Shown here: positions 23,746 through 34,494 of the stretch, in pieces
Layout of the letters: each line of letters opens with the position of its first letter
Position numbering within the stretch: the stretch's first letter is position 1
NCBI RefSeq assembly: GCF_030272615.1
Contig: NC_081408.1
Span: forward strand, 618,942,476 to 619,006,475
Length of the DNA: 64,000 nucleotides
Source: Cryptomeria japonica
Taxonomy: Eukaryota; Streptophyta; Pinopsida; Cupressales; Cupressaceae
Direction: 5' to 3'
Program-made: the position numbers and the translations under genes
Notes under the pieces: generated by a model
Databases searched by the model: none
What the model saw: only the letters and a program-made list of their open reading frames with translations
Told to the model about the DNA's origin: nothing

Positions 23746-24477
23746 ATGCCGAGACAGCGGAGAGGGAGAGGTGGACTACCTCTGCAGATATCACAGGGAC
23801 CGTTGATGCAGGGAGGAGTGCAGCTGAGTGGGAGGGGGATGGAGAGAGAGATCCTGATGGATACAGGTGCAGGAGAGGGTGGGGCAGGGGAGTGTGGTGC
23901 AGGGGAGGGGCCTAGTGGAGGGGGTGATACAGGTGCAGCAGCCATGGATATAGGGGAGTGTGGTGTAGGGGATCTGCGGGAGCATATGATAGGTTATTTG
24001 CAGACCCGGGTAGAGAGATTAGAGGCGGAGGTAGCAGCTAGAGATGTGCAGCTATTTGCACGTGAGTCAGAGCTGACAGTGGTGCTGCGGGAGAGAGATA
24101 CTGCGGTGGAGAGATTGGCAGAGCTGCAGGAGAGAGTGCGGACTGGTGCACAGGGGCCTTCAGGAGAGGTTATGAGGGAGATACGGCGAGCACAGGCGGA
24201 GATAGAGTACTGGCGGGGGTTATATGAGCAGGTGGTACCGATTAGCCAGCGAGCTCTCAGTTACTCACAGATGCGGCAGGCCAGATCTGAGCGATCGCAG
24301 AGGATGCAGAGCAGTGGAGGTGTGATGGGTCCTCTGCGGCAGGATAGATCAGGAGATGCAGGAGGGAGTGGGGGTTCGATGAGGCCTCCACGGAGAGATA
24401 GATCAGGTGGTGCCGGTACCAGCGGTGGAGTAGGTAGGGGTGGGGCAGGTACAGCATCTGGCCAGAGCGGCATCTGA

Positions 24478-26640
24478 GAGAGCATTTTGCATACATGTAT
24501 TGTATCATTGTCTATGTTTTGGACTGTTTCTTGGATGGCTCTTTGGTAGCCGATTTTGTAGACTTCATTGTACTCTGATATATGAGATGATATATATGAG
24601 GAGATCCCATTTTGTGATGATATGCATGTGATGATGCATGGATGTTTATGCATGTTTGTGATTTATTGCTTTGATGTATATGTGGACATGGATGCATTTG
24701 ATGAGATGTTTCTTTTATGCATGTTTTTATGATGAGTTATGATGTGAGATACTGACATATGAATGCAGGTTTATATGTATATGATGTATATGATTGGTGA
24801 TGTAATGCTTCATGTATGGAATGCCATGATGAGGATATATGCTTATGCTTGATGCATGAACAGGATTTTTGATGTTTCCTATTGCAATGTAATGATGAGA
24901 TGATTTATGATGTGAGATGTTTGAATGAATGATGTTATGTATGGATATGCATCTAGATGTGTTTAGATGAATGTAATATGGATAAACAAAATGTTAAGTG
25001 AATGCATATGGATAAACAAAAGGTAAAGTACAAATGTTTATATGATGATGTCGAAATGAATGCAGATGGATAAACAAATGTAAAGTACAAATGTTTATAT
25101 GATAATGTGTTTTAAATGAATGCAAATGTAAAATGGATATATGAAATGGTATGAACGAATGTTTTGTAAACAAATGGTGTTTTATGAATCTAAAATGCGT
25201 TTAAAATATGTTTGTAAGTACAAATGATAATGGGATGATACTATAACTAATGAGTATAATAACTGCACCTAAATGTAATGATAATGAATGCAATGTGAAT
25301 GAATCTTACAATGAGCATAAAAAGATACTTAGTAATGAATGAATGCATCTTTTTACTATAAAGAAATGTATGCAAATGATAAATGGTGAAAAGGTTAATA
25401 AAATGATAATGGTTAATCGATATGAAAGGAATGCTTATTAAATGATGTAATACAACCAAAGACAATTTGATCCCATGAATGAATCTAATTATTTATGATT
25501 GATGAAAATGATTTTTAAATGAAAAGTAATGTCAATAATGAACTATATGCAATGTTTTGAAAAATGACATGAATGGACATAATGCAAGATGCACCTAAAT
25601 GCAAGGATGATATGATCATGAGGAATGCAAGGTTTTTAAGACTTTGCATGATGCACTTGATGATGTATCAGAGTACTCGGTCGTGATTTATATCCAAGAC
25701 CAGCTTAATTTTCTCATTTTTGCATATAAAAACATCTATATGAATAAGTAAACGGATGGGTGATATGCAACGGAATGCAATATATAAACAGATGAGATGA
25801 AATGACGATCCATAGTGCTCTATTTTCATCATTGAGCTTTAAAATGTTGGAAGAGAATACAAGCATCTTGACATAATGATTCAAGATGACCTGAGTATTT
25901 CTTTCATGGATTTTTAATATAGCAAGTTAATACAAACGACTTGATATAAGGGTCAAGTTGATCAGAGTATTGCTTGCGGAACAGATAAGGATTATCTCCT
26001 TTCGTGCATGACTTGGATCGTCCTCCTTGATCTTAGGCTGATCATATCCTGAGACAAGTGCATACCGTACTAAAAATAAAACCTTTATCCAATTTGGAGG
26101 AAGAGGAACCAAAGGATGAGCATTGTACCTGCAACCAAACAGCATATTTACATAAAGAATAAAGAATAAGGATCCTTGGTAATGGCTCATGCTCATATGG
26201 TCGAGGTATACGCTGTAGTCAGCAAGCCGTAGTGATCTATGACTGCATTTTGCATAGGATCACGTAGCTTAGTGAACTTCCCACGTAGACACCATTAGTA
26301 CATGCCCCAGAACTTCATCGGAAATAATGCGCAAACGATACAAAACAATGCTAAAAGATTCCGATACAGATAAACAAACAATTGAACTCATAAATCAACC
26401 AAGTATTTGATAGCTTAACAGAATTTTCTTGTCAAAGAAAATGTCATCTTGTCTTTGTTTTGGTAAGGAAGGATGCATCCTTGTTGAAAAGACAGTTTGA
26501 TTGTTGATGTTGATTGTTTTGGTCGAGTGATAAGTGGTCATTTGTGTGAGTATTTGTCAATGCTTGTTTTGGTATCTGCATGGATGAGTATGTACAATGT
26601 GTTGCCATGTTTTTGTGTGATTTTCGATGGTTTTTCGATG
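24478..26640 (-). other. AT-rich spacer of B between PMD and integrase ends
   Basis: No credible coding frame. Rich in GATG/ATGCA words and short direct repeats. This is the region where the PMD transcript (+) and the gag-pol transcript (-) would converge, so terminators of both may lie here. Element C keeps 350 bp of a similar spacer (45610-45960). Confidence 0.5.
24979..25135 (+). repeat. Short tandem repeats in the B spacer
   Basis: Unit of about 58 bp beginning GGATAAACAAA and containing AAAGTACAAATGTTTATATG; two clear copies (25011 and 25068) and a shorter one at 24979. Confidence 0.7.
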
Positions 26641-26659
26641 TTTTTGGATTTTGTGTAAT

Positions 26660-26750
26660 AGTTTTTGAATGTTTTTGGTATTTTGAGAGTCATTTTTGAA
26701 TGTTTTTGGTATTTTGAGAGTCATTTTTGAATGTTTTTGGATTTTCTGAT
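26660..26750 (+). repeat. Tandem repeat with GAATGTTTTTGG core
   Basis: Three near-identical copies of about 31 bp (AGTCATTTTTGAATGTTTTT plus GG.ATTTTGAG). Degenerate copies with GAATGTTTTTG continue at 27088-27170 next to the integrase end. Confidence 0.75.
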
Positions 26751-27206
26751 GATTGCCTGAATGAAGAGCGTAATGATATATAAGACAATGTAGAATCCAC
26801 TTCCATCACTAGGGTAAGGGTATTGCCCCCAGTTTGTAGACCTGACTATGAAAAGGTGGGATGCTAGACGCATGGAGTACTTTCTTAATTGTAGATCAAA
26901 TAACAAGCCATGGTTGGGATAGATGGATGTATGTGTGTATGAATGTGATCGCAACGAGCCTGAAAGATACTAGAGCCATTGCCTTTACGAGTGGCACCTG
27001 TTTGCCAGGTTTTCACCATCGCACTTACCCAAGGTGCCACCGGAGTGGTTGTTCACCGTCTGGATGCATGATTTTTCTTTACTTTTTTGAATGTTTTTGT
27101 ATTTTCTTCAGGAATTTTCTGAATGTTTTTGTATTTTCTGTAGGACATTTTTCTGAATGTTTTTGGCATTTTCTGATATGCAGGGGAGCCTGATGCCTTG
27201 TACACC

Positions 27207-30200
27207 TTAGGTATAAAACCTTTTGAGGTGCATGCTATTGATTGGATCTGCGAGCGGTTCTCCTTCTGGTGTAGCCAACTGATATGCCCCGGAACCGAAT
27301 ACAGTAGTGACAACGTATGGGCCCAACCAGTTTGATTCAAACTTGCCTTGATGTTCTCTGTTTGGTTGGTTGCGAGGATTTTCTCGAAGAACAAGATCAC
27401 CTACCTCAAATGTACGAGATCTAACTCGGTGATTGTAACTTCTACTCATGCGCTGCTGATAGGCTTTGAGGTGATTGTATGCAGCTTGTCGCTTCTCATC
27501 TAGTAACTCTAAGTCTTGAAGGCGTGAGACTCTGTATGTTTCATCATCGATGAGATTGTGCAAGGAAACCCGTAGTGACGGTATCTCGACCTCAATAGGT
27601 AAGATAGCTTCTGCACCATAGACCAATGAATAAGGAGTTGCACCTGTAGGGGTTCGAATGCTAGTTCGATATGCCCATAGCGCTGGATTTAGTTGAACAT
27701 GCCAATCACGGCCGGCATCATTGACTGTCTTCTTTAGGATTCTCAATATGTTTTTATTAGATGCTTCGGCCTGACCATTGCCTTGTGGGTAATAGGGAGT
27801 GGAAAAGCGGTGTTGGATATGAAATTTCTCACAAAGTTCGCGGACATCCTGATTTTTGAAAGGGAGACCGTTATCTGTGACAATAGACATGGGTACACCA
27901 TACCGGCAGATGATGTAATTGAGGATGAATGAGGCGATCTGCTTGCCGGTGACTTGGGTAAGTGGAACAGCTTCGATCCACTTGGTGAAATATTCGGTGG
28001 CGGTAATAATGAATTTATGGCCATTGGATGAAGATGGATGGATTTTACCCACAAGGTCAAGGCCCCATTGACAAAAAGGCCATGGTGTTGTGATTGGTTG
28101 CAGTTCCTGTGCTGGTGCATGTATTAGGTCACCGTGAACTTGACATTTCTTGCATTTCCTGACAAAATAGTAGGAATCCTTTTCCATAGAGGGCCAATAG
28201 TATCCAGCTCGCATGATCTTCTTGGCTAGTGATGGACCACTTGAGTGAGTCCCGCAAATTCCTTCATGTACCTCTTCCAAAGCCTTTGTTATCTCATCGT
28301 GTTCCAGACATCGAAGGAGAGTACCATCAAGACTACGTCGGTATAGGGTTTCGGCAATAATGGTATATCGAGCAGTTTGGCGAATGAAGGTTTTCCGTTG
28401 GTTATTTGATTGGTTGGGAGGAAGGGTGTGATCCCGGAGATAGGTGTAGAACTCACCGTACCATGGGGATTCAGAACCGACAAGGCGACATATCATTTCG
28501 GATTCGGGGATATCATAAGCGGGAATCCAAAGCTGTTCTACCAAGAACTCGTAGCGTGTTGAATTCTGTGGAAGATCTAGGAGAGATGCGATAGTAGCCA
28601 TAGCGTCAGTAGCTCGATTCTGATCTCTTGGTATCTGCTCAAAAGTGATAGTAGTAAATGATGTCTTTAGAGTGTCCACCATTTGCTTGTATGGCATGAG
28701 TTTATCATCTTTGGTTTGATATTCATCAGTTGCTTGTCGAATGACCAGTTGCGAGTCGCCATATACTAGTAGTTCTTTTAATTTCCATTGTATGGCTAGC
28801 CTGAGTCCTGTGATCAAAGCCTCATATTCTGCTATGTTGTTTGTGCATGGAAATGTGAGCCTGTAAGACTTCGGGATGCTATCACCTTGAGGTGTGATAA
28901 ACAGAATGCCTGCCCCCGAGCCATGCCTAGTGTATGAACCATCAAAATATAGTTTCCATGACTGTGCTTCTGTAATCATGAATATCTCTTCATCTGGAAA
29001 ATTGGAAATGAGAGGATGATCACCTATGAGAGGTGCATCGGCCAACTGATCTGCAATGACTTGCCCTTTGATAGCTTTACGGTCCACATACTCAATGTCA
29101 AATTCACTTAGAATCATCACCCATTTGGCCAAGCGACCTGTCAATGCTGCTTTGCTGAGTAAATACTTGAGTGGATCAATTTTGGCGATGAGTTGTACTT
29201 TGTGCGTTAACAGATAGTGTCGCAATTTAGTGGCTGCCAGGATTACTGCTAGGCAAGCTCGCTCAATAGGTGTGTAATTGAGTTCATAGCCAACCAGTGT
29301 GCAAGAGATGTAGTAAATAGCACACTCTTTTCCTTCTGCATTATGTTGTGCCAGTAGTACACCCAATGTTGTACTTGTTGCTGAGATATAGAGTAACAAC
29401 GGTCTACTTGGATCTGGTGGCATCAACAAGGGTGGATTCATGAGATATTCTTTAAGTGCCTGAAATGCTTGCTGGCATCTGTCATCCCATTGGAAGCGTA
29501 TGTTCTTGTGTAGCAGGTGTGTGAATGGGTAACACTTATCAGCCAATTGTGCAATGAATCTGCGGATGGATTGAAGCCGTCCTTGTAGTGTTCTTAGCTG
29601 ACTGATATTCTTTGGAGGTGGCATGTCCATGATTGCCTTAACCTTTGCTGGATCAACCTCAATACCTTTGCTTGAGACAATGTATCCTAGAAGCTTCCCG
29701 GAGGTCACTCCGAAGACACATTTCTTTGGGTTGAGTCGAACATGATATTGTTCCAGTCTATCAAAGATTTGATCTAAGATATGGAGATTTCCTTCTCTTG
29801 TGAGTGATTTTGCTAGTAAGTCATCCACATAATCTTCCATCATGGTATGCATCATGTCATGGAAGATGGTGGTCATTGCTCTTTGATAGGTCGCTCCTGC
29901 ATTCTTTAGACCAAAAGGCATTACATTCCAGCAGTATGTGCCCCATGGACATGTGAAGGCTGTCTTATGTTGGTCCTCTGGTGCGATCTTTATTTGATTG
30001 TATCCTGAAAAGCCATCCATGAGTGAAAGCATGGCATGTCCTGCTGTCAGATCCACTATGATGTCGATATTTGGCAGGGGGAAGTCATCTTTAGGACATG
30101 CTTTATTTAGATCTCTGAAGTCTGTACAAATGCGAATGCCCCCTTTTGGTTTGCCAACTGGCACAATATTGGAGATCCATTCTGCATAATCAATTGGTCT

Positions 30201-30248
30201 AATGAAACCAACATCCAGGAGTTTCTTGAGTTCAGTTTTGACTAGCAC
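27207..30248 (-). CDS. pol: Pol of element B: RT, RNase H, archaeal-type RNase H, integrase
   Basis: A 1013-codon open frame that is continuous with the upstream protease frame except for a single TAG just before it (MHP*IVVLVK; the copy in C has CAG there). Domains: RT residues 1-230 with NAGATYQRAM and catalytic YVDD (140-143); RNase H about 285-400 (GQVIADQLADAPL at the end); second, archaeal-type RNase H about 430-560 (WKLYFDGSYT, NNIAEYEALI, YGDSQLVIRQ), which marks the Tat group; integrase HHCC finger about 660-700 (HEGICGTH ... CKKCQ); integrase core with Asp (WGLDLVG), Asp (IVTDNG) and Glu (GQAEASNK); then a GPY/F-like end (NWLGPYVV). All catalytic residues are present. The spacer and PMD gene follow. 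Confidence 0.88.
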   Translation of the reverse strand: MLVKTELKKLLDVGFIRPIDYAEWISNIVPVGKPKGGIRICTDFRDLNKACPKDDFPLPNIDIIVDLTAGHAMLSLMDGFSGYNQIKIAPEDQHKTAFTCPWGTYCWNVMPFGLKNAGATYQRAMTTIFHDMMHTMMEDYVDDLLAKSLTREGNLHILDQIFDRLEQYHVRLNPKKCVFGVTSGKLLGYIVSSKGIEVDPAKVKAIMDMPPPKNISQLRTLQGRLQSIRRFIAQLADKCYPFTHLLHKNIRFQWDDRCQQAFQALKEYLMNPPLLMPPDPSRPLLLYISATSTTLGVLLAQHNAEGKECAIYYISCTLVGYELNYTPIERACLAVILAATKLRHYLLTHKVQLIAKIDPLKYLLSKAALTGRLAKWVMILSEFDIEYVDRKAIKGQVIADQLADAPLIGDHPLISNFPDEEIFMITEAQSWKLYFDGSYTRHGSGAGILFITPQGDSIPKSYRLTFPCTNNIAEYEALITGLRLAIQWKLKELLVYGDSQLVIRQATDEYQTKDDKLMPYKQMVDTLKTSFTTITFEQIPRDQNRATDAMATIASLLDLPQNSTRYEFLVEQLWIPAYDIPESEMICRLVGSESPWYGEFYTYLRDHTLPPNQSNNQRKTFIRQTARYTIIAETLYRRSLDGTLLRCLEHDEITKALEEVHEGICGTHSSGPSLAKKIMRAGYYWPSMEKDSYYFVRKCKKCQVHGDLIHAPAQELQPITTPWPFCQWGLDLVGKIHPSSSNGHKFIITATEYFTKWIEAVPLTQVTGKQIASFILNYIICRYGVPMSIVTDNGLPFKNQDVRELCEKFHIQHRFSTPYYPQGNGQAEASNKNILRILKKTVNDAGRDWHVQLNPALWAYRTSIRTPTGATPYSLVYGAEAILPIEVEIPSLRVSLHNLIDDETYRVSRLQDLELLDEKRQAAYNHLKAYQQRMSRSYNHRVRSRTFEVGDLVLRENPRNQPNREHQGKFESNWLGPYVVTTVFGSGAYQLATPEGEPLADPINSMHLKRFYT

Positions 30249-30254
30249 GACAAT

Positions 30255-33163
30255 CTAAGGATGCATCTTACGAAGCTTCTGCTTGATAGGTTTGGCTCCT
30301 TTTGCTACTGTGAGATGATGCATGACTAAATCAGGATCAAGCCCAGGCATGTCTGCATATGACCATGCAAAGTTGATATGACGCTGTTGGAAGAACTCTA
30401 TAAATTGAGGTTGTTCCTCTGGAGTGAGAAGAGATGCCAGATGTATGATATGAGGGTTTTCAGGAGTCCCCACATTGTATTCTTTAGTCTCCTCAATGAG
30501 AATCGTCGATCGTTCCTGTTGTGTACTAGCAGGGAGAATGTCAAACCCTTCATCCTCAAGTGCCTCAGAGAGGTTTTCACCATTGGATACGCTCTTTCTT
30601 TTTACTTTTGTCGGATCAAACAGTGCCACAGTGTGGTTTTCACTGGAAGATCCATGTTTTATTGTTATATTTTTGCAGCTGAAGGGTTTGGCATCTGCCC
30701 CGAAGTATGCTGTGCTATTAAGTTGAATGGCGAATCCAGCTTTGTGATCCCCACTTGGTAGATTATCCCTTAATTCCAAAAAGTCAATGATAGCCTCATC
30801 GTTCTGGAAGAGGTCAAGACATGGGGGATTTGGTTGGTTCCATTCAATGAGTTCAGGGTGGATAATGGGCATTACTTCATCGATTAAGTTAAGTGCGTTA
30901 GAGGTATCAGTGAGGGTCAAGACAGTGTGGTGAAGGTCATTGATGGTACTCTCCCTGTCAGAATCAGGCGTAGGATGAGACGTAGGGTCTGTGGAAGATG
31001 TTTCCAGCTCAGGTACCCAAGTGGTCTTTATCTGTGCTTCTCCGTAAACAGGAATGTCTTTGCGTGGCGGAGGTGGTGATGTGTCTTCCTCATCTGAAGT
31101 GTTAAGTTGCACTGAATCGAATTCCCACTCATGTGAGTCGGTCTCTGAATCACTTTCCAACATCCGATTGCTATACCATACTGGGATGTCTTTGGAGTTA
31201 AATACTGTAGGCGTGATTGGTTTATGTACTTTTGTGGTGATCGATGCTGTAGGAACCGTGATGGGGTTTAAAGGATTTGTTACTGGAAGTATCGGCAATG
31301 TTGATTTAGTGTCTTCTGTTGGAATGGCTGGCGCCATAGATGTTGCTGCGGGTTCGGATACAGTTGCTGCTGCTATTGGTGTTATGGATGGGATTACTGG
31401 TTCATTTGGTGGGATGTTTGGCACTGGTGATGGTTGCGGTGGAGTTGTGAGCCTCGATGGGGCAATGGCAATATTGCTTGATGGTGCTTTGATTATGAAA
31501 GGTGTCCTCTTTACAGTAGGTGGGCAAAATGGTTTGCTAGGTTTTCCTTTGAATCTGAGTTTAGGAAGGACTTCTTTTTCAAAGCCTAGGCCTGTATTAC
31601 CTTTGGGCTTGAACTCTGGCAACAGCGGTTCTTGTCGTCCTTGTTTGCAGGATCCCAAAGCACTTTGACCATCATACCCCATTCTTTGCATAATGAGGAG
31701 GCCTTTGCCATACTGTTCTGTAGGAAGTGTAACTCGCGGTTTATCAGTGGTAACGGGGTCTTTATAGATCCAGTCTGCTAGGTCCTCATCTTGTGTTTCT
31801 TCCTCTTGACTCTTTCCAAGGACGAAAGGCGTTAAAGCACATGCTGGCGTGATTAGTGGTTGCTGGAGCAACTGTTGTGGTTTACCATGTGTTCTAGGAG
31901 AAGTGGGCATTTGTCCCACACAAAAGAGTTGACTCAAGTTGTATTCTCCAGGACCTTCCTCTGCGACTTTCATCTTAAGCTTCTCTTGCTTGGGTATAGG
32001 GGTGTTTGAACTGGCAAGAGAGGCGGGGCTTACATATGATGTAGAGGAAATGGCTTCCCTATTATTAGGAACAGTAATCTCTGGTTGATGGCTGATATTA
32101 TGGCAAAATGCAAAGGGATTTGCATCGCCCAGGATTGTGATCTCTGCACCGTTATGTGGGAACTTGATACATTGATGGTAGGTCGATGGAACGGCTTGCA
32201 TGGCATATATCCAAGGTCTCCCTAATAATAGATTATATGGCAGAGGAAGGTCCAGAACCTGACAAATTATGTGCTTTACCACGGGGCCCACTTGGATTGG
32301 TAGTACCACAGCTCCTTTGGATGAACGCTCTGCATCATCATAGGCCTTGATGGTGATCTTCTTGCGAGGATCCACTGATTCTACTGCATAGCCCAATGCT
32401 GTGACCAACTGTAGTGTACAAATGTTTAGGCCTGCTCCATTATCAATCAAGACTCGCTTGATCCTATTTTGGTTGACAAAGCCTTCAATGTGGAGTGAGG
32501 CGTTATGAGGTTGCTGGAAGGAAGAGTTGTCACTTTCGGAAAAAGTGAGACAAGGTGATGACTTTAGACTTCCAACCATGGCTTGAAATTGGTCCGTGTT
32601 CAGGTTTGCAGGGACTGACGCCTCTTGGAGTGCTTGATCCAAGATTGTTTTATGAGAGGGTGACAGGCGTAATAGCTCTAAAATGGATATAAGTGCAGGC
32701 GTTTTGTCTAATTGTTCCACAAGATTGTACTGCTTTGGGATGGAGGTGGTGCCTTGTGGAGCGGCCTTTATGGTGATCTTGCCACGACGTGTAACAACAT
32801 TGCAATTTGAGGTGGGATTTTTGAAGGTGATAGTTGCAATTTGTTCACTAGCATCATACAGGTGATTGACAGTATAGTTATACGCAGCTTGTGTATAATC
32901 AGTGGTATCAGGACCTCGTCTGGAAGTGGAAGGACCCCTTTGATCTTGCGATGGAAGTGGATTCTTGAACATCTGATGATCATTATTGGTCATTTTTGGG
33001 TCATGCCCTTCAATTTCAATTTCTCCTCGGTCAATAAGATCCTGAATGAGATCTTTCAATCGATGACAATTACTTGTCTTGTGTCCTCTTCCTTGATGGA
33101 ATTCACAATGTTCAGTATCTCTCCACCATGCCGGTTTGACCTGAGGCTCATAGTTTGATAGCT
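30255..33163 (-). pseudogene. Gag C-terminus, protease and G-patch-like region of element B
   Basis: Continues gag after a one-base insertion at 33163. It begins with a noncanonical zinc motif (WWRDTEHCEFHQGRGHKTSNC), then the aspartic protease with IDNGAGLNI as its active site (positions about 200 of the open frame) and LLGRPWIY. A G-patch-like segment follows (RMGYDGQSALG ... KGNTGLGF) and a long Pro/Thr/Ser-rich linker, before KQKLRKMHP and the TAG that separates it from RT. The open frame from 33059 is 934 codons. With one base removed and the TAG read through, gag-pol is one polyprotein, as is usual in this group. Confidence 0.8.
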
Positions 33164-34494
33164 TAAGGTAGAGTGATCAAATTCTGAGAAATGAGTTGTC
33201 GCATCACTGTTTCAATGGGTTCCCCTAAGGGAGTGTATGTGTGTTTTTGTTTTTGTGGACGGGGTCTTGGTTCATCATGAGATGTGATGCGACCTTGATT
33301 AGGAGGAACATTTGTGTTATTTTGAGGTGGAGGATTTTGTCCTGCAAATCGAACCACAGGTTGTGCATTTTGGATAGTTCGAGCATCCACAACCCCATCA
33401 TTGACGATATTCTTATTCTTGTTCCAGAAGTTCAGTTTATCACTATTGAAACGCGGGCGAGGACCCTCTTTGGGTTCATTAAAGATTTTGATGAGTCCTT
33501 TTTTGATGAGTGCCCTTTCACATTTTATACCCTTGGTGATCATATCATTAAAAGAATCGGTATCTTTGACATCCAGGTGAAATTCCATTTCTTCGTTTAA
33601 GTTGGAAATGAAAATTTCCACTAGTTCTCGTTCAGGTAACTGAAGAGAACGTCTGTTAGACATTTGGCGCCATCGTTGCAGGAATACTGAGAATAATTCA
33701 CCTGGTTTTTGTTTGGTGTTGCATAGATCAGCCATGGTGATGTCGCGTTCAATATTATAAGAGTAATGAGATAGGAACTTCTGGATGAGTTCCTCAAATG
33801 TTCTAATGCCACCTGGAAGTCGGGAAAACCATGATGTAGTTGTTCCTCCCAAGCTTTGGGGAAAAAGGCGCATTAGGTATGTGTCTTCATATGCAACTTC
33901 GAGACAAGCGGAATGAAATTCTCGGACATGATCGCGGGGATCTCCCTTTCCTCTATATTTTTCGAATTTTGGTGTTTCGAACCCGCGTGGAAAGGGTGGC
34001 ATATAAAGATTCCTATCAAATGGATAGGGACATATGTCGTTAAGTGAGAATTGATTGGTCTTAACACCACTATGAAGTTGTTGGGCGAGATTCTCAACTT
34101 GTTGCCGCAACATCTCCATTTCATTTGGAGGAGGAGGTGGTGGGTTACCTCGAGGGATGTTATATCTGATGTGATTTCTACCTCTTTCCTCCTCATGGCG
34201 ACTTTGTCTTTCTGATGCTTGTCTTAATTGGGCAAGATCAAAGTCTGAGGGGAGTTTGGCTCCTTCTTGAGCAAGTCGTAAAAAGTGAGCATCCGCATTG
34301 CTCCTTAATATTTCATCAAATAATCTGTTAAAATGAGGGTTATGCTGAACCCTTTCGATTGTTGAAGGAGTGGGAGTACTTGGGTTTTCGTCATTCACAT
34401 TTCCTCCAAGTGCTTCTTGAAATTCATTGAGGTTGTCCTCTTCTTCCTCAATTTCTATTTCTCGTTGCCTTGATCGTGATCGGGTTTGAGCCAT
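33163..34494 (-). CDS. gag: Gag of element B
   Basis: 443 codons starting MAQTRSRSRQREIEIEEEED. An acidic and Pro-rich N-terminus (PPPPPP near residue 120) leads into the retrotransposon Gag core at about 150-300: FETPKFEKYRGKGDPRDHV, AYEDTYLMRLFPQSL, WFSRLPGGIRTFEELIQKF, FSVFLQRWRQM. It forms the virus-like particle shell. The frame ends ITLP* because of an extra T; the following frame continues KLSNYEPQVKPAWW. The homologous protein in F' is at 55838-54313. Confidence 0.88.
   Translation of the reverse strand: MAQTRSRSRQREIEIEEEEDNLNEFQEALGGNVNDENPSTPTPSTIERVQHNPHFNRLFDEILRSNADAHFLRLAQEGAKLPSDFDLAQLRQASERQSRHEEERGRNHIRYNIPRGNPPPPPPNEMEMLRQQVENLAQQLHSGVKTNQFSLNDICPYPFDRNLYMPPFPRGFETPKFEKYRGKGDPRDHVREFHSACLEVAYEDTYLMRLFPQSLGGTTTSWFSRLPGGIRTFEELIQKFLSHYSYNIERDITMADLCNTKQKPGELFSVFLQRWRQMSNRRSLQLPERELVEIFISNLNEEMEFHLDVKDTDSFNDMITKGIKCERALIKKGLIKIFNEPKEGPRPRFNSDKLNFWNKNKNIVNDGVVDARTIQNAQPVVRFAGQNPPPQNNTNVPPNQGRITSHDEPRPRPQKQKHTYTPLGEPIETVMRQLISQNLITLP

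Larger units (their letters stand above)
21616..24477 (+). pseudogene. Antisense plant mobile domain (PMD) gene of element B, two exons
   Basis: Exon 1 is 21616-21690 (25 codons, HRFERVRRYQRPADYGPA at its end), then donor GTACGC, a 771-bp intron and acceptor GTGCAG, with exon 2 at 22462-24477. Both junctions keep phase 0. Element C has the same first exon (HRFDHVRRFQRPAE). Exon 2 has one in-frame TAG at 22507-22509, after which 654 codons stay open. The PMD core spans about the first 370 codons (TFHLAQGEMTVTLEDVWRIL, GLLCPDRR, YAWGPCVLAHMYQELH, LLHVWAWEHLP). Then follow a poly-glycine tract (23630-23745), a coiled coil (about 23980-24160) and a Ser/Gly/Arg-rich tail. PMD proteins act in plant gene silencing and are known to be captured by transposable elements. 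GC content is well above that of the gag-pol genes. The TAG may be recent; the next ATG is in EVMHMPV. Confidence 0.75.

Noticed and set aside
23457-23945. Pro-rich and Leu-rich open frames on the - strand and other frames
   Set aside because: They come from the GGA/GGT triplet repeat of the PMD gene read in other frames; no conserved motif supports them.
30378-31668. Open frames on the + strand over B gag-pol (for example 31054-31668)
   Set aside because: Opposite-strand shadows of the Pro/Thr/Ser-rich linker; composition simply mirrors it.
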